Shown piece after piece: positions 8,452-15,824 of a DNA stretch of 32,222 nucleotides. The notes beneath the pieces were generated by a model. That model was not told where the DNA came from, ran no database searches, and saw only the letters and a list, made by a program, of their open reading frames with translations. Source of the stretch: CAG-390 sp045531455 (GTDB taxonomy: Bacteria > Bacillota > Clostridia > Oscillospirales > CAG-272). The DNA is taken from the NCBI GenBank assembly GCA_045531455.1, contig JAZSEA010000070.1, forward strand, positions 1 through 32,222. The letters run 5' to 3'. The translations under genes and the position numbers were made by a program. How positions within the stretch are numbered: position 1 is the first letter of the stretch; each line of letters begins with the position of its first letter.

Positions 8452-9582
8452 TCAGTCATACATACCGCGCATTTTATCGAGATACTGCTTGAAATCTTCC
8501 ACTACTGGAGAGGGAGATAGAATCTTCACTTTATTGCCGAGACCGCACAGCCAACCGAAAAATTGATTGCTGACGGCAACATTAATTACGGCGGTGAAGT
8601 GATTATCATCGTCCTTTGCATAGATAACGTTTTTTGTGCCAAAACGGTCAATGAACGTATCCAATAGCATGTTTATTGCTCTGACTTGAACATGGTGGCG
8701 GTCACCGTTGAACATACCGAAATGCTCTTGCAGATAATTTTCCATGTCAAGCGCATCAAATTCCTTTTCGCCGCATCGACTTTCTCCAGTCGATTCAACA
8801 TCCTTCATCCTATCAACACGATAATTAACAATCTTTTTCATTTTGTCATCGTAGCCGATGAGATAATAGTTTCCGTCGCTGATAAGCAATTTGTAAGGAC
8901 TGACTATATACCAATTACCTTTACGGCGTTCAGCGCGATTGAGGCCGTTTTTTATGGAGTATGACATATACTTGAATCTGATCTTTTCGGGTGTGTGCGG
9001 CTGTTTCTTGCGCATTCGGCTCATTGCCGCAGAGATCTTGCTGACGGTTTCGTAAATAGCGGTGTTTTCTGTTTTCACTCTATCCAATAGAAAAGCATCT
9101 CTTTTGATGTCTTCCGCATAATGCTCACTGACAAGATCGCATACAACATTGACAAGTCTATTGGCGCGCTTTTCATCAATGAACTTTGCGGCGTAAACAC
9201 ACTCTGCGAGAATGCGAATATCATCTACCTTGTAATGTCGCTTGCGCACATAAAAACCTTTGCGGTGCTCATCGTAAACGATTGTTTTTTCTTTTTCGTC
9301 TTGCAAGAGCTTTTCCGCTTTTTTAATAGTATTTGCTTTGGGAACGCCATAACAATCCCTTGTAGTGATCAGAATTGCCTTGTTTATTTCTTCAATGTCT
9401 TTGTATATTGATCTGCGCTCGGCGGGAACTCCGCGCATTTCCAAGTATGTAGCAATTTCTGCTCCAGTAGCCACATGATTTATATCAGTGTTGCGCATCA
9501 GATAATCATACACCAGATATGTTTTCATTTTCTGGTTAAGTTTCCTACCGCTATTGGGCTTTTCGTTCTTTTCTTCTGTCAT
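8452..9582 (-). CDS. WYL-domain transcriptional regulator
   Basis: A 376-aa protein with an N-terminal winged helix-turn-helix (about residues 15-75, with a RRSIYKDIEEINK recognition-helix pattern of the DeoR-like/YafY type) and a WYL domain around residues 195-270 (WYIVSPYKLLISDGNYYLIGYDD). A C-terminal WCX-like region follows. WYL domains sense ligands, often nucleic acids or nucleotides, and many WYL regulators repress phage-defence loci (BrxR, CapW). It is transcribed divergently from the methylase/DGQHR pair across a 200-bp intergenic region with inverted repeats, so control of that cassette is likely. The start has GGAGGGGGTGATG upstream. Confidence 0.87.
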   Translation of the reverse strand: MTEEKNEKPNSGRKLNQKMKTYLVYDYLMRNTDINHVATGAEIATYLEMRGVPAERRSIYKDIEEINKAILITTRDCYGVPKANTIKKAEKLLQDEKEKTIVYDEHRKGFYVRKRHYKVDDIRILAECVYAAKFIDEKRANRLVNVVCDLVSEHYAEDIKRDAFLLDRVKTENTAIYETVSKISAAMSRMRKKQPHTPEKIRFKYMSYSIKNGLNRAERRKGNWYIVSPYKLLISDGNYYLIGYDDKMKKIVNYRVDRMKDVESTGESRCGEKEFDALDMENYLQEHFGMFNGDRHHVQVRAINMLLDTFIDRFGTKNVIYAKDDDNHFTAVINVAVSNQFFGWLCGLGNKVKILSPSPVVEDFKQYLDKMRGMYD

Positions 9583-9602
9583 AACATCACCCCCTCCGCA
9601 TC

Positions 9603-9631
9603 ATTATAACATTATTTGCTCAAAAAATCAA
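9603..9631 (-). promoter_or_regulatory. Promoter of the WYL regulator gene
   Basis: On the minus strand, TTGATT (9626-9631) and TATAAT (9603-9608) are spaced by 17 bp, 20 bp before the start codon. The leader is therefore very short, and the ribosome-binding site lies close to the transcription start. Confidence 0.65.
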
Positions 9632-9661
9632 GATTATTTAACATCTAATGAGCATTATTTG

Positions 9662-9732
9662 TCACAATTTATGTGATGTTATGCATTTATATGTCGAAAT
9701 ATCTTGAAATTTGCCACAAAATGTGGTATACT
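9662..9732 (+). promoter_or_regulatory. Promoter of the methylase/DGQHR operon with two candidate operators
   Basis: TTGAAA (9704-9709) and TATACT (9727-9732) are 17 bp apart, and TGG precedes the -10, making it an extended -10. Two related inverted repeats are present: TCACA-N5-TGTGA (9662-9676) upstream and CCACA-N3-TGTGG (9714-9726) within the spacer. A protein bound to the second would block RNA polymerase. The WYL regulator encoded next door is the obvious candidate ligand. Confidence 0.6.
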
Positions 9733-9783
9733 TATATTTAATTATAAGCAAATATTGGAAATGCTCAAGAAAGGAGAATGAAT

Positions 9784-10632
9784 ATGTCAACAATAGAACC
9801 TTTTATTCGCTGGGCTGGCGGCAAAACTTGGTTGCTTCCATATCTGCCGCAGATTATTGGCGATACCCCTATTGAACATTATCACGAACCTTTTTTGGGT
9901 GGTGGAGCGGTTTTCTTTTCTTTGGATCATAATAAAAAATCCTATCTTTCTGATGCTAACCCTGAACTGATAAATACATATATTCAAGTTCGAGACAATC
10001 CCGAAAGTGTGATTGAATATTTTTTCACCTTTCAAAACACAAAAGAAGATTATTATAGAATCAGAGACAATTATAAAACGCAATCCCCTGCGGAAGCGGC
10101 TGCGCGATTTATATATTTGAATCAAACCTCATTTAATGGCCTTTACAGAGTTAATCGACAAGGTAAATACAATGTTCCTTATGGTTTTCGCACTCATTGG
10201 ACTTACAGCCGCGATAGAATTGTTCAAGCCAGCGAGAAATTGCGCAATACAAATATTGTATGTGGAGATTTTGAAGCAAATAAATATCGGATTAAAGAAA
10301 ATGATCTTGTTTTTTTAGATCCCCCTTACACTGTATCACACAATCACAATGGATTTATTGAATACAATAAGAATTTGTTTTCTATCGAAGACCAAGAGCG
10401 GTTAAACAAATTCATTAATTATATCAAGCGAAAAGGTGCTTATTATATTTTAACCAATGCGGCTCACGAAGCAATATTGCAAATTTTTGACAAGGAAGAA
10501 GATAGAACTTTAGAGTTGCCACGCAAGAGCCTAATTGGTGGTAAAAATGCCAATCGTGCGGAAATAACAGAATATATATTTACTAATCTTAGGGGAGGTG
10601 CATTTGATGGTCAGCAAAACCAGATGGGATAA
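9784..10632 (+). CDS. Dam-family DNA adenine-N6 methyltransferase
   Basis: A 282-aa protein with the Dam (alpha-class, MethyltransfD12) layout: FIRWAGGK at residues 7-14, the SAM-binding EPFLGGGAVFF at about 35-45, and the catalytic DPPY at 179-182. A TNAAHE segment and a C-terminal NRAEITEYIFTNL stretch resemble the ending of Dam enzymes. Such enzymes typically methylate adenine in GATC or a related short site; the site here cannot be deduced. The ATG at 9784 is preferred over that at 9778, because AAAGGAGA would be too close to the latter. The last 26 nt overlap the next gene, implying translational coupling. The methylase probably marks self DNA for the nuclease-like partner. Confidence 0.9.
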   Translation: MSTIEPFIRWAGGKTWLLPYLPQIIGDTPIEHYHEPFLGGGAVFFSLDHNKKSYLSDANPELINTYIQVRDNPESVIEYFFTFQNTKEDYYRIRDNYKTQSPAEAAARFIYLNQTSFNGLYRVNRQGKYNVPYGFRTHWTYSRDRIVQASEKLRNTNIVCGDFEANKYRIKENDLVFLDPPYTVSHNHNGFIEYNKNLFSIEDQERLNKFINYIKRKGAYYILTNAAHEAILQIFDKEEDRTLELPRKSLIGGKNANRAEITEYIFTNLRGGAFDGQQNQMG

Positions 10633-12898
10633 AATTGTTTCAGATAAAGAATTATCGAAAGTTAAATCCTCGCGCAGCAAAACCTATATAACAAGCAAAG
10701 AAAGAAAAGAAGATCTTGATGAACTTACTGCTAAAGGCTGGGTTCAAGTCCGAGAATACAGCAACCCAAAATTCATTGGAGTAAAAAAAGACAAGCCTTT
10801 CGACGAGCAATTTGAGGACAAGGTGTGGATGCTCTTTGCTAAGATGGGTTTTACACATATGAACGCTGATAGACATTTTGAAATGTCTTATGATTTCCAA
10901 AACCCCGACAACACACAGCAAATAGATGTATTTGCGGCCGATGATGAATGTGTCATTATTGTTGAGTGCAAAGCTGCAGAAAAGCCCAGAGATGTCACCT
11001 TTAAGAAAGAAATAGAGGCATTGAGAGGGCAGATGGATGGCCTTGCGAAAGAAGCAAGAAAGCAGTTCCCTCAGTCCAAAGTGAAATTCATTTGGGCAAC
11101 TCACAATATCATTTTGAGCAAAGCAGACCAAGACAGACTGCGCGATTGGAATATTGTACACTTTAGTGATACTACTGTGGATTATTACAGTGAATTGGTA
11201 AAACACTTAGGTTCATCTGCAAAATATCAACTTTTGGGGAATCTCTTTGCTAAGGCTGAAATTAGAAATATGGAAGATAGGATCCCTGCAATAGAAGGAA
11301 AAATGGGCAAGCACACCTATTATTCCTTTTCTATTGAGCCAGAAAGATTGTTAAAAATAGCCTATGTTCTTCACAGAAAAGAAGCCAACAAAAGTATGAT
11401 GCCTACATACCAAAGACTTATCAAAAAGAAAAGATTAACAGAGGTTCAAAAGTTTGTTAATGAGGGAGGCTATTTTCCCAATTCTTTGATTATTAGTATT
11501 GACACCGATGGCAGAAAACTGCAATTTGATGCCTCTAGTATGAAAGTGGAAGACTGTGTTTCCAAAATTGGCATTTTGCATCTTCCCAAAAGATACAGAT
11601 CTGCATATATTATTGATGGTCAGCATCGACTGTATGGATATTCTGATTCCCATTATGCGTCCAATAATAGTATTCCAGTGGTTGCTTTTGTAAATTTGGA
11701 TCAGCAAGAGCAGATGAAAATATTTATGGATATCAATGAGAACCAAAAGTCTGTTGATAAATCATTGAGAGTTGTATTGAATGCAGACACTCTTTGGGAA
11801 TCCGATGATTATAATGAAAGAAGACAAGCACTTCGATCTAAGATTGCACAAATGCTTGCGGAAGAGGCTACATCCCCGCTTCTTAATAGAATTGTAGTAA
11901 GCGATGATGATGGCTCTCCTTTAAGAAGCATTACTGTTGAAGCAATCCAGTCTGCTATTAAAAAATGCTCATTCTTTACTGTGTTTGGCAAAAAGAACGT
12001 GATTGTAAAGGATGGAACTTTTGATTTAGGTAACAACCAAGATACTTGTGATTTGTTTTATCCTTTTCTTGAAGAATGTTTGTTGTATGTTCAAAAACAC
12101 ACATCTGAAGAATGGGATCGCGGAGACAAAGATGGTGGAATGCTTACCATTAATAGAGGTATCCAAGCGGTTATTAGAGTAATCAATGATATTGTTAATC
12201 ACTTGATTGATACTCACGAAATTTCCCCAAAATCACAATCTACCAAAGAAGTGGTTGATAAGGTTTGCTTTTACTTAGATCCGCTGAATGATTATTTGAA
12301 TAATCTTACTGATGATCAAAGAAAAGATTTGAGAGGATATTTTGGCGGCGGCGCAGATACAAGATTCTGGCGAGCATATCAAAAGGCAGTCGCAGATGTA
12401 AGAACTGATTTCCAGCCTGCTGGCTTGATTGAATATTGGTTGGATGAAGCAAAAACATTTAATAAAGAATCTGTTCAATATCTCTATGAGATTCAAGGGA
12501 CTGTCAAAAAACTGATTGCGGACAAACTTGAAAGCACCTATGGTAACAACTGGTTGATCAAAGCACTCCCGCGATCTATTTATGACAAAGCCAAAAAAGA
12601 GGCGGATGATCAAAATTATGAAAGCATAAAGAATGGTCACGAATCCACTGTTACAGTATGGGATTGTGTCACTCTTACAGAATGCAAAACCATTGTTACA
12701 TCTGGCAATCATTGGACAACAATTTTTGAAGATGTATTGACTCGCCCAGAAGAGAAAAATATTTCTGGCAATAAGGATTCAAGAACAGATTGGCTTCACC
12801 AGTTAAATACCATAAACAATAAATTAACCAAGCCCTCTTATAGTGTTTCCGTAAAAGAATTTGAGCTAATTAAATCTGTTTATGATTGGCTAAAGTAA
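10607..12898 (+). CDS. PD-(D/E)XK-like nuclease fused to DndB-like DGQHR domain
   Basis: A 763-aa protein. Residues about 65-200 look like a restriction-endonuclease fold: an N-terminal helix with FEDKVWMLFAKMGF, then QIDVFAADDECVIIVECKA, giving Asp107, Glu120 and Lys122 as the D...ExK catalytic triad, followed by a helical region. The middle carries YIIDGQHRLYGY (Asp337 to Arg341), the hallmark of DndB and other DGQHR proteins, related to the ParB/sulfiredoxin fold, then a segment with FMDINENQKSV typical of that family. The C-terminal 350 residues are helical and unrecognised. DndB regulates phosphorothioate modification, but no dndACDE gene is present. GGGGAGG precedes the ATG at 10607. 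With the methylase it forms a plausible restriction-like pair. Confidence 0.82.
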   Translation: MVSKTRWDKIVSDKELSKVKSSRSKTYITSKERKEDLDELTAKGWVQVREYSNPKFIGVKKDKPFDEQFEDKVWMLFAKMGFTHMNADRHFEMSYDFQNPDNTQQIDVFAADDECVIIVECKAAEKPRDVTFKKEIEALRGQMDGLAKEARKQFPQSKVKFIWATHNIILSKADQDRLRDWNIVHFSDTTVDYYSELVKHLGSSAKYQLLGNLFAKAEIRNMEDRIPAIEGKMGKHTYYSFSIEPERLLKIAYVLHRKEANKSMMPTYQRLIKKKRLTEVQKFVNEGGYFPNSLIISIDTDGRKLQFDASSMKVEDCVSKIGILHLPKRYRSAYIIDGQHRLYGYSDSHYASNNSIPVVAFVNLDQQEQMKIFMDINENQKSVDKSLRVVLNADTLWESDDYNERRQALRSKIAQMLAEEATSPLLNRIVVSDDDGSPLRSITVEAIQSAIKKCSFFTVFGKKNVIVKDGTFDLGNNQDTCDLFYPFLEECLLYVQKHTSEEWDRGDKDGGMLTINRGIQAVIRVINDIVNHLIDTHEISPKSQSTKEVVDKVCFYLDPLNDYLNNLTDDQRKDLRGYFGGGADTRFWRAYQKAVADVRTDFQPAGLIEYWLDEAKTFNKESVQYLYEIQGTVKKLIADKLESTYGNNWLIKALPRSIYDKAKKEADDQNYESIKNGHESTVTVWDCVTLTECKTIVTSGNHWTTIFEDVLTRPEEKNISGNKDSRTDWLHQLNTINNKLTKPSYSVSVKEFELIKSVYDWLK

Positions 12899-12901
12899 TT
12901 T

Positions 12902-12931
12902 TTACCCCCACACAGTTAAGTGTGGGGGTAA
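12902..12931. terminator. Bidirectional terminator between the DGQHR gene and the serine recombinase gene
   Basis: Perfect 12-bp arms TTACCCCCACAC (12902-12913) and GTGTGGGGGTAA (12920-12931) enclose the loop AGTTAA. It lies 3 nt after the DGQHR gene stop and 1 nt beyond the stop of the convergent recombinase gene, so it serves both. Confidence 0.85.
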
Positions 12932-12932
12932 C

Positions 12933-13517
12933 TCATTTCAGTAATTCGATATATTTATAAACTGTATTTCTGCTTAGATCGCAAACCCTTGCCAATTCTG
13001 AAATATTGAGATTGCCGCTCAGATATGCGGGATAATGCCTGTAAAAGATTTGCGGAATATCATCCTTTGACATTTGCGGTCTGCCGAGCTTCACACCTTT
13101 GGCCTTTGCATTTGCCATGCCAGAGCGCACCCGCTCTCTGATCATTCCAAGCTCCAGCTCTGCAAATACTCCAGACATCTGAATAAAGGCATTTGACATG
13201 GGATCAAGTCTGCCAAGAGTGCAATCAACTGTTATACTTCCTTTGATAATCAGCTTGAGTTTCTTTTCTTTTACGATCTCGATGATCTCACATAACTGTT
13301 TTGTGCTTCTGGCAAGTCTGGGAACTTCAAGAGTGATGATTGTGTCGCCCTCTTTTACCACATCCAAGAGAGCCAATTGCTTCTGCTTCACTGCGGAATC
13401 ACCGTGCTCATACTCAAAATAAACCTCTTGTGCGCCCTCTGCTTTAAGTTCGCGCAACTGTCTGTTGATGTCTTGTTTGCTCTCATTGGTGGAGCATCTG
13501 GCATAGCCGTAGATCAT
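12933..13517 (-). CDS. Small serine recombinase (resolvase/invertase family)
   Basis: A 194-aa protein with the full resolvase architecture. The N-terminal catalytic domain starts MIYGYARCSTNE with Ser9 as nucleophile; VPRLARSTKQL supplies the active-site Arg region. The long E helix is EFAELELGMIRERVRSGMANAKAKG-like, and the C-terminal helix-turn-helix is NISELARVCDLSRNTVYKYIE. GAGGG upstream of 13517 supports this start; a longer in-frame reading to 13568 has no such support. It could resolve dimers, invert a segment or move the neighbouring cassette. No inverted or direct crossover pair was recognised near it. It lies between the defence-like cassette and the XRE switch. Confidence 0.9.
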   Translation of the reverse strand: MIYGYARCSTNESKQDINRQLRELKAEGAQEVYFEYEHGDSAVKQKQLALLDVVKEGDTIITLEVPRLARSTKQLCEIIEIVKEKKLKLIIKGSITVDCTLGRLDPMSNAFIQMSGVFAELELGMIRERVRSGMANAKAKGVKLGRPQMSKDDIPQIFYRHYPAYLSGNLNISELARVCDLSRNTVYKYIELLK

Positions 13518-13592
13518 TGTTTTATCCCTCACATTATATTGTTTGCGGCCGCCGCTTCTGCGCCGCACAGAGCCTTGCTTTTAACCTTATGA

Positions 13593-13622
13593 GAGGGAGC
13601 GGTTTGCGTTTCCGCTCCCCTC
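13593..13622 (-). terminator. Hairpin after the 91-aa gene
   Basis: GAGGGAGCGG (13593-13602) pairs with CCGCTCCCCTC (13612-13622) with a single bulge, 10 nt beyond the stop of the 91-aa gene on the minus strand. There is no clear T-run, so it may be an attenuator or a processing hairpin before the recombinase gene rather than a strong terminator. Confidence 0.45.
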
Positions 13623-13632
13623 GCGCAATTTG

Positions 13633-13908
13633 TTATGCAATCGAAAATCTCTTGCTTGCGACCTGCTTTGTGAAGCTCTTGTAAAGCTCTGCGTGAGCCT
13701 TTTTGAAGGCTGTGCTGTCAAAGCGGTTGGAGAGCACTGAAGTCCATCTGATGATGTACGCGCCCACTGCAAGCTCTTCTGTGTCCTCTGCGAGCATCTG
13801 CGCCTTTATACAGTCGCGGAGTGCTTCGGCTTCAGCCTGAGCTTCTTCGAGGATTTCTTCCCATTCTTTAAGCTGTTCGATTTTTGCAATAAGTTCGTTT
13901 CTTGACAT
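13633..13908 (-). CDS. Conserved small protein of mobile elements, function unknown
   Basis: A 91-aa soluble protein: an N-terminal coiled-coil (about residues 5-40, Glu/Ala/Lys rich), a VGAYIIRWTSV strand region and a C-terminal RFDSTAFKKAHAELYKSFTK helix ending in RFSIA. I recall similar small proteins in clostridial phages and integrative elements, always without a defined function. AAAGGAAAT precedes the ATG. Its promoter (TTGAAA at 13981-13986 and TATAAT at 13958-13963, both on the minus strand, 17-bp spacer) has an operator filling the spacer. It is therefore likely under control of the divergent XRE repressor. Confidence 0.7.
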   Translation of the reverse strand: MSRNELIAKIEQLKEWEEILEEAQAEAEALRDCIKAQMLAEDTEELAVGAYIIRWTSVLSNRFDSTAFKKAHAELYKSFTKQVASKRFSIA

Positions 13909-13957
13909 TGTTTTTATTTCCTTTCATCCCGTGGGCGTTGCCCTTTGTTCTGTATAT

Positions 13958-14064
13958 ATTATACACTATTTCTCGTGTATTTTCAATTGACATTATGCAC
14001 GAATTTTAGAGTATGTTTTTGTATATTTTGTACACTTGATTTCGTGTATGCTTTGTGATATAAT
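13958..14064. promoter_or_regulatory. Divergent promoter pair with three evenly spaced operators
   Basis: Three 20-bp inverted repeats of one design lie here: ATACAC-N8-GTGTAT (13961-13980), ATGCAC-N8-GAGTAT (13995-14014) and GTACAC-N8-GTGTAT (14030-14049). Their centres are 34 and 35 bp apart, about three helical turns each. The first fills the spacer of the leftward promoter (TTGAAA 13981-13986, TATAAT 13958-13963). The third covers the -35 of the rightward promoter (TTGATT 14036-14041, extended TGATATAAT ending 14064, 17-bp spacer). The middle one is the most degenerate. This is the layout of a repressor-controlled genetic switch. Confidence 0.75.
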
Positions 14065-14095
14065 TATACTCGAATAAATGAAAGGATTATTGACA

Positions 14096-14305
14096 ATGGC
14101 ATTACAATATAAGATCAATATTTTGGAAGCACTCAAAGAAAAAGGATATACCACCTATACCTTGCGCAAGCAGAAGCTGTTGAGCGAATCAACCATACAA
14201 AAGTTAAGAGCGGGAGAGGGAGTTGCGTGGGATAACCTCGAAACTCTTTGTAAATTGCTCAACTGTGATATTGGAGACATTTTGGAGTATATCCAAGAGG
14301 ACTGA
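14096..14305 (+). CDS. XRE-family (Cro/C1-type) repressor
   Basis: A 69-aa single-domain helix-turn-helix protein, with LRKQKLLSESTIQKLRAGEGVAWDNL as helices 2-4 and LCKLLNCDIGDILEYI at the end, typical of small Cro/C1-type regulators of integrative elements. An in-frame ATG at 14078 exists, but AAAGGA at 14081-14086 is the ribosome-binding site for the ATG at 14096, so the shorter form is preferred. It is likely to bind the three operators upstream and to control both its own gene and the divergent 91-aa gene. Confidence 0.85.
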   Translation: MALQYKINILEALKEKGYTTYTLRKQKLLSESTIQKLRAGEGVAWDNLETLCKLLNCDIGDILEYIQED

Positions 14306-14352
14306 TGTTCTCGAAATGGTGGTTGCACTTTTCTGAACAAAAATTGCACTTG

Positions 14353-14376
14353 AGAGGGCAAATTTTGCCCTCTTTT
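14353..14376 (+). terminator. Terminator of the XRE gene
   Basis: AGAGGGCAAA (14353-14362) pairs with TTTGCCCTCT (14364-14373), followed by TTTT. An outer, imperfect pair (GTTGCACTTTTC-like at 14322 and AAAGTGTGCAAC ending near 14398) would extend the stem. Confidence 0.8.
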
Positions 14377-14654
14377 GCTATTCTCAAAAGTGTGCAACTA
14401 AACATTTGATTAATTGAACACCCCGCGCCCCCTTTTCGGGAAAAATTATTATTTATTCGCGCAATCCCATATTGTGTGGTCAACTCTCCCACTAAGAGTG
14501 ATTTTGATTTCAGATTACGGTTTTTGTGGTTGTTCTCGATAGAGCTAAAAATACCGAAAAACGGCCCAAAGGGAAGAAAACGAAAATTTGCGGCGGTCGC
14601 CTCGAAGATTCTCCTAATCTGGAGTGTTATCTCTTTGAAGCGGCCGCCGCAGTT
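14377..14654. other. Gene-free stretch within the element
   Basis: No credible gene was found here on either strand. The plus-strand open frame through the region lacks a ribosome-binding site and is antisense to the 45-aa gene beyond. Notable bases are a GC-rich patch (CCCCGCGCCCCC, 14421-14432) in otherwise AT-rich DNA and a GCGGCCGC octamer at 14640-14647. An origin or transfer site could hide here, but no specific signature was recognised. Confidence 0.3.
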
Positions 14655-14792
14655 TTATTTGAAGTCTTTAAGAAGTTCGTCTAAAGCCTTGTTTATTACA
14701 TCATCAAGGCTTTTTTCGATTGTTTTGAAGATTTGCTCTTCAAAACTTTTTCGTTTTTTCTTCTTTTCTTGATTTGTTCTGTTGGTTCTCAT
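14655..14792 (-). CDS. Small basic protein, 45 aa, function unknown
   Basis: A short frame from ATG (14792) to TAA (14655). The N-terminus is strongly basic (QEKKKKRKSFEEQIF), followed by an amphipathic helix (KSLDDVINKALDELLKDF). It starts 8 nt after the stop of the 73-aa gene, with AGGTAAAGA upstream, so it would be co-transcribed with it. The composition suggests a small coiled-coil or nucleic-acid-associated protein. Nothing in it identifies a family, and it could be spurious. Confidence 0.45.
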   Translation of the reverse strand: MRTNRTNQEKKKKRKSFEEQIFKTIEKSLDDVINKALDELLKDFK

Positions 14793-14800
14793 TTCTTTAC

Positions 14801-15022
14801 CTATGACTTGATAGTTAATTTAACATCGGGAATATATGTTTCTATTGATTTTTCTTCATCAATTAGTTTTCTTTTTAGTTCTTGTATAAAAAACCATCTG
14901 TCTATATCTGCCCTTTGTTCTTTATAATTCTCTTGTGCAGATCTTCCATTAAGCTGATACCAACTCCAGTGATGTGTTGGCTCTGCCAATTGATCGAGCA
15001 TTGCCAGAATATCTTTATTCAT
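14801..15022 (-). CDS. Small protein, 73 aa, function unknown
   Basis: The start at 15022 has a good AGAGGTG ribosome-binding site at proper distance; the open frame upstream of it (to 15220) crosses three hairpins and was rejected. The protein begins MNKDILAMLDQLAEPTHHWS and is helical, with a central RADIDRWFFIQELKRKLIDEE segment. No family recognised. It is the first gene after the hairpin-rich leader at 15023-15120. Confidence 0.55.
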   Translation of the reverse strand: MNKDILAMLDQLAEPTHHWSWYQLNGRSAQENYKEQRADIDRWFFIQELKRKLIDEEKSIETYIPDVKLTIKS

Positions 15023-15247
15023 ATTTTCACCTCTTTCGTATATATTAAGCCATGGCAATTTTGCCAAAAGCCGCTTTGCGGCTTTTGCAGCAAAACTTGC
15101 CGATGGCAAAAGTTGCAGAAAGATTTCCCTTTCTCTATATAATATAAAAATTAAGATACGTGCATTTTTCAAAATTCCCCAATATAAAAGAGTTACTTTT
15201 TGCCCAGTAATAAATAACACAATTTATTATCAAGCAAAAAGTAACTC
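15023..15247 (-). promoter_or_regulatory. Hairpin-rich leader/intergenic region
   Basis: There is no gene here. Three adjacent stem-loops lie at 15054-15114: GGCAA/TTGCC (15054-15065), AAAAGCCGC/GCGGCTTTT with a 3-nt loop (15066-15086), and AACTTGCC/GGCAAAAGTT (15094-15114). They would form in the 5' leader of the 73-aa gene on the minus strand. The distal part is the terminator described separately. Candidate roles are a structured leader, a protein-binding site or an origin-type sequence. Confidence 0.4.
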
Positions 15248-15249
15248 TT
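15188..15249 (-). terminator. Long stem terminator after the DNA-binding protein gene
   Basis: The perfect 16-bp arms AAGAGTTACTTTTTGC (15188-15203) and GCAAAAAGTAACTCTT (15234-15249) enclose a 30-nt AT-rich loop. The right arm overlaps the stop codon of the gene ending at 15248. A T-rich tract follows the left arm on the minus strand. The large loop is unusual for a terminator. Confidence 0.6.
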
Positions 15250-15823
15250 ATTGTTTTGATATATCCTTCCACCAAGCGCACGCGCGGAGTTCTTGGCCAA
15301 GTGTTCTGAACCAATTCTCCCCCAGTTTATCTGATATTCTTTTTTTGGTTATTGTTTCATACTCATTTACAAGAACATTTTTAGCACTGCAAACAGTAGA
15401 TTCTGAGGTGGAGAGGGCGGCCGCAATCACTTTGTTTGTGACTATATCCAAATTATTCTGTAGAATCCAAATATATAGTTTCAATACTTGTTCCCATGCG
15501 ACTTGAGCTTCTTTGGAATAATCATGATTGATTATTGATTGAGCTAATTTGAGAGGGAGTATATTCTCTTTTGCTTTTGGAATTACTTTTAAGTGCTGAG
15601 TTCTTCCGTTATTCCTACAAGTAATATACTCCCCATTTATCAATGCTTCTATTGATAGTTTGATTCTGGTTTTGTTTCGGCTCTGAGGGGTAACAGATAA
15701 GTAATTGCAAATATCCGTATAGTTTCCTACAAACTCTCCACCGTTTGCCGCAATCATAGCCAGCAATCTGAATTGCTCTTTGGGGAGCGGAAGCCATTCC
15801 GAATAAAAGGTGATTTCTTCCAC
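15248..15823 (-). CDS. Putative winged-helix DNA-binding protein
   Basis: A 191-aa protein if the GTG at 15823 is used. GGAAAGG lies upstream, and the start falls 2 nt from the stop of the preceding gene. A TTG start at 15892 would give 214 aa with a 68-nt overlap and no ribosome-binding site. The N-terminal half contains LPLPKEQFRLLAMIAANGG, YTDICNYLSVTP and IKLSIEALINGEYITC, which read like a winged helix-turn-helix as found in replication initiators and regulators of small elements. A second helix-turn-helix-like stretch (VIAAALSTSESTVCSAKN) lies C-terminal. The function is inferred: replication or copy control is possible. Confidence 0.55.
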   Translation of the reverse strand: MEEITFYSEWLPLPKEQFRLLAMIAANGGEFVGNYTDICNYLSVTPQSRNKTRIKLSIEALINGEYITCRNNGRTQHLKVIPKAKENILPLKLAQSIINHDYSKEAQVAWEQVLKLYIWILQNNLDIVTNKVIAAALSTSESTVCSAKNVLVNEYETITKKRISDKLGENWFRTLGQELRACAWWKDISKQ

Positions 15824-15824
15824 A

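Noticed and set aside
9784..12898. Depletion of GATC in the methylase/DGQHR operon as a sign of self-avoidance
   Set aside because: Many GATC sites occur in the operon by eye, so there is no depletion to explain.
14476..14772. 98-codon plus-strand open frame in the element
   Set aside because: No ribosome-binding site, phenylalanine-rich and antisense to the more plausible 45-aa gene.
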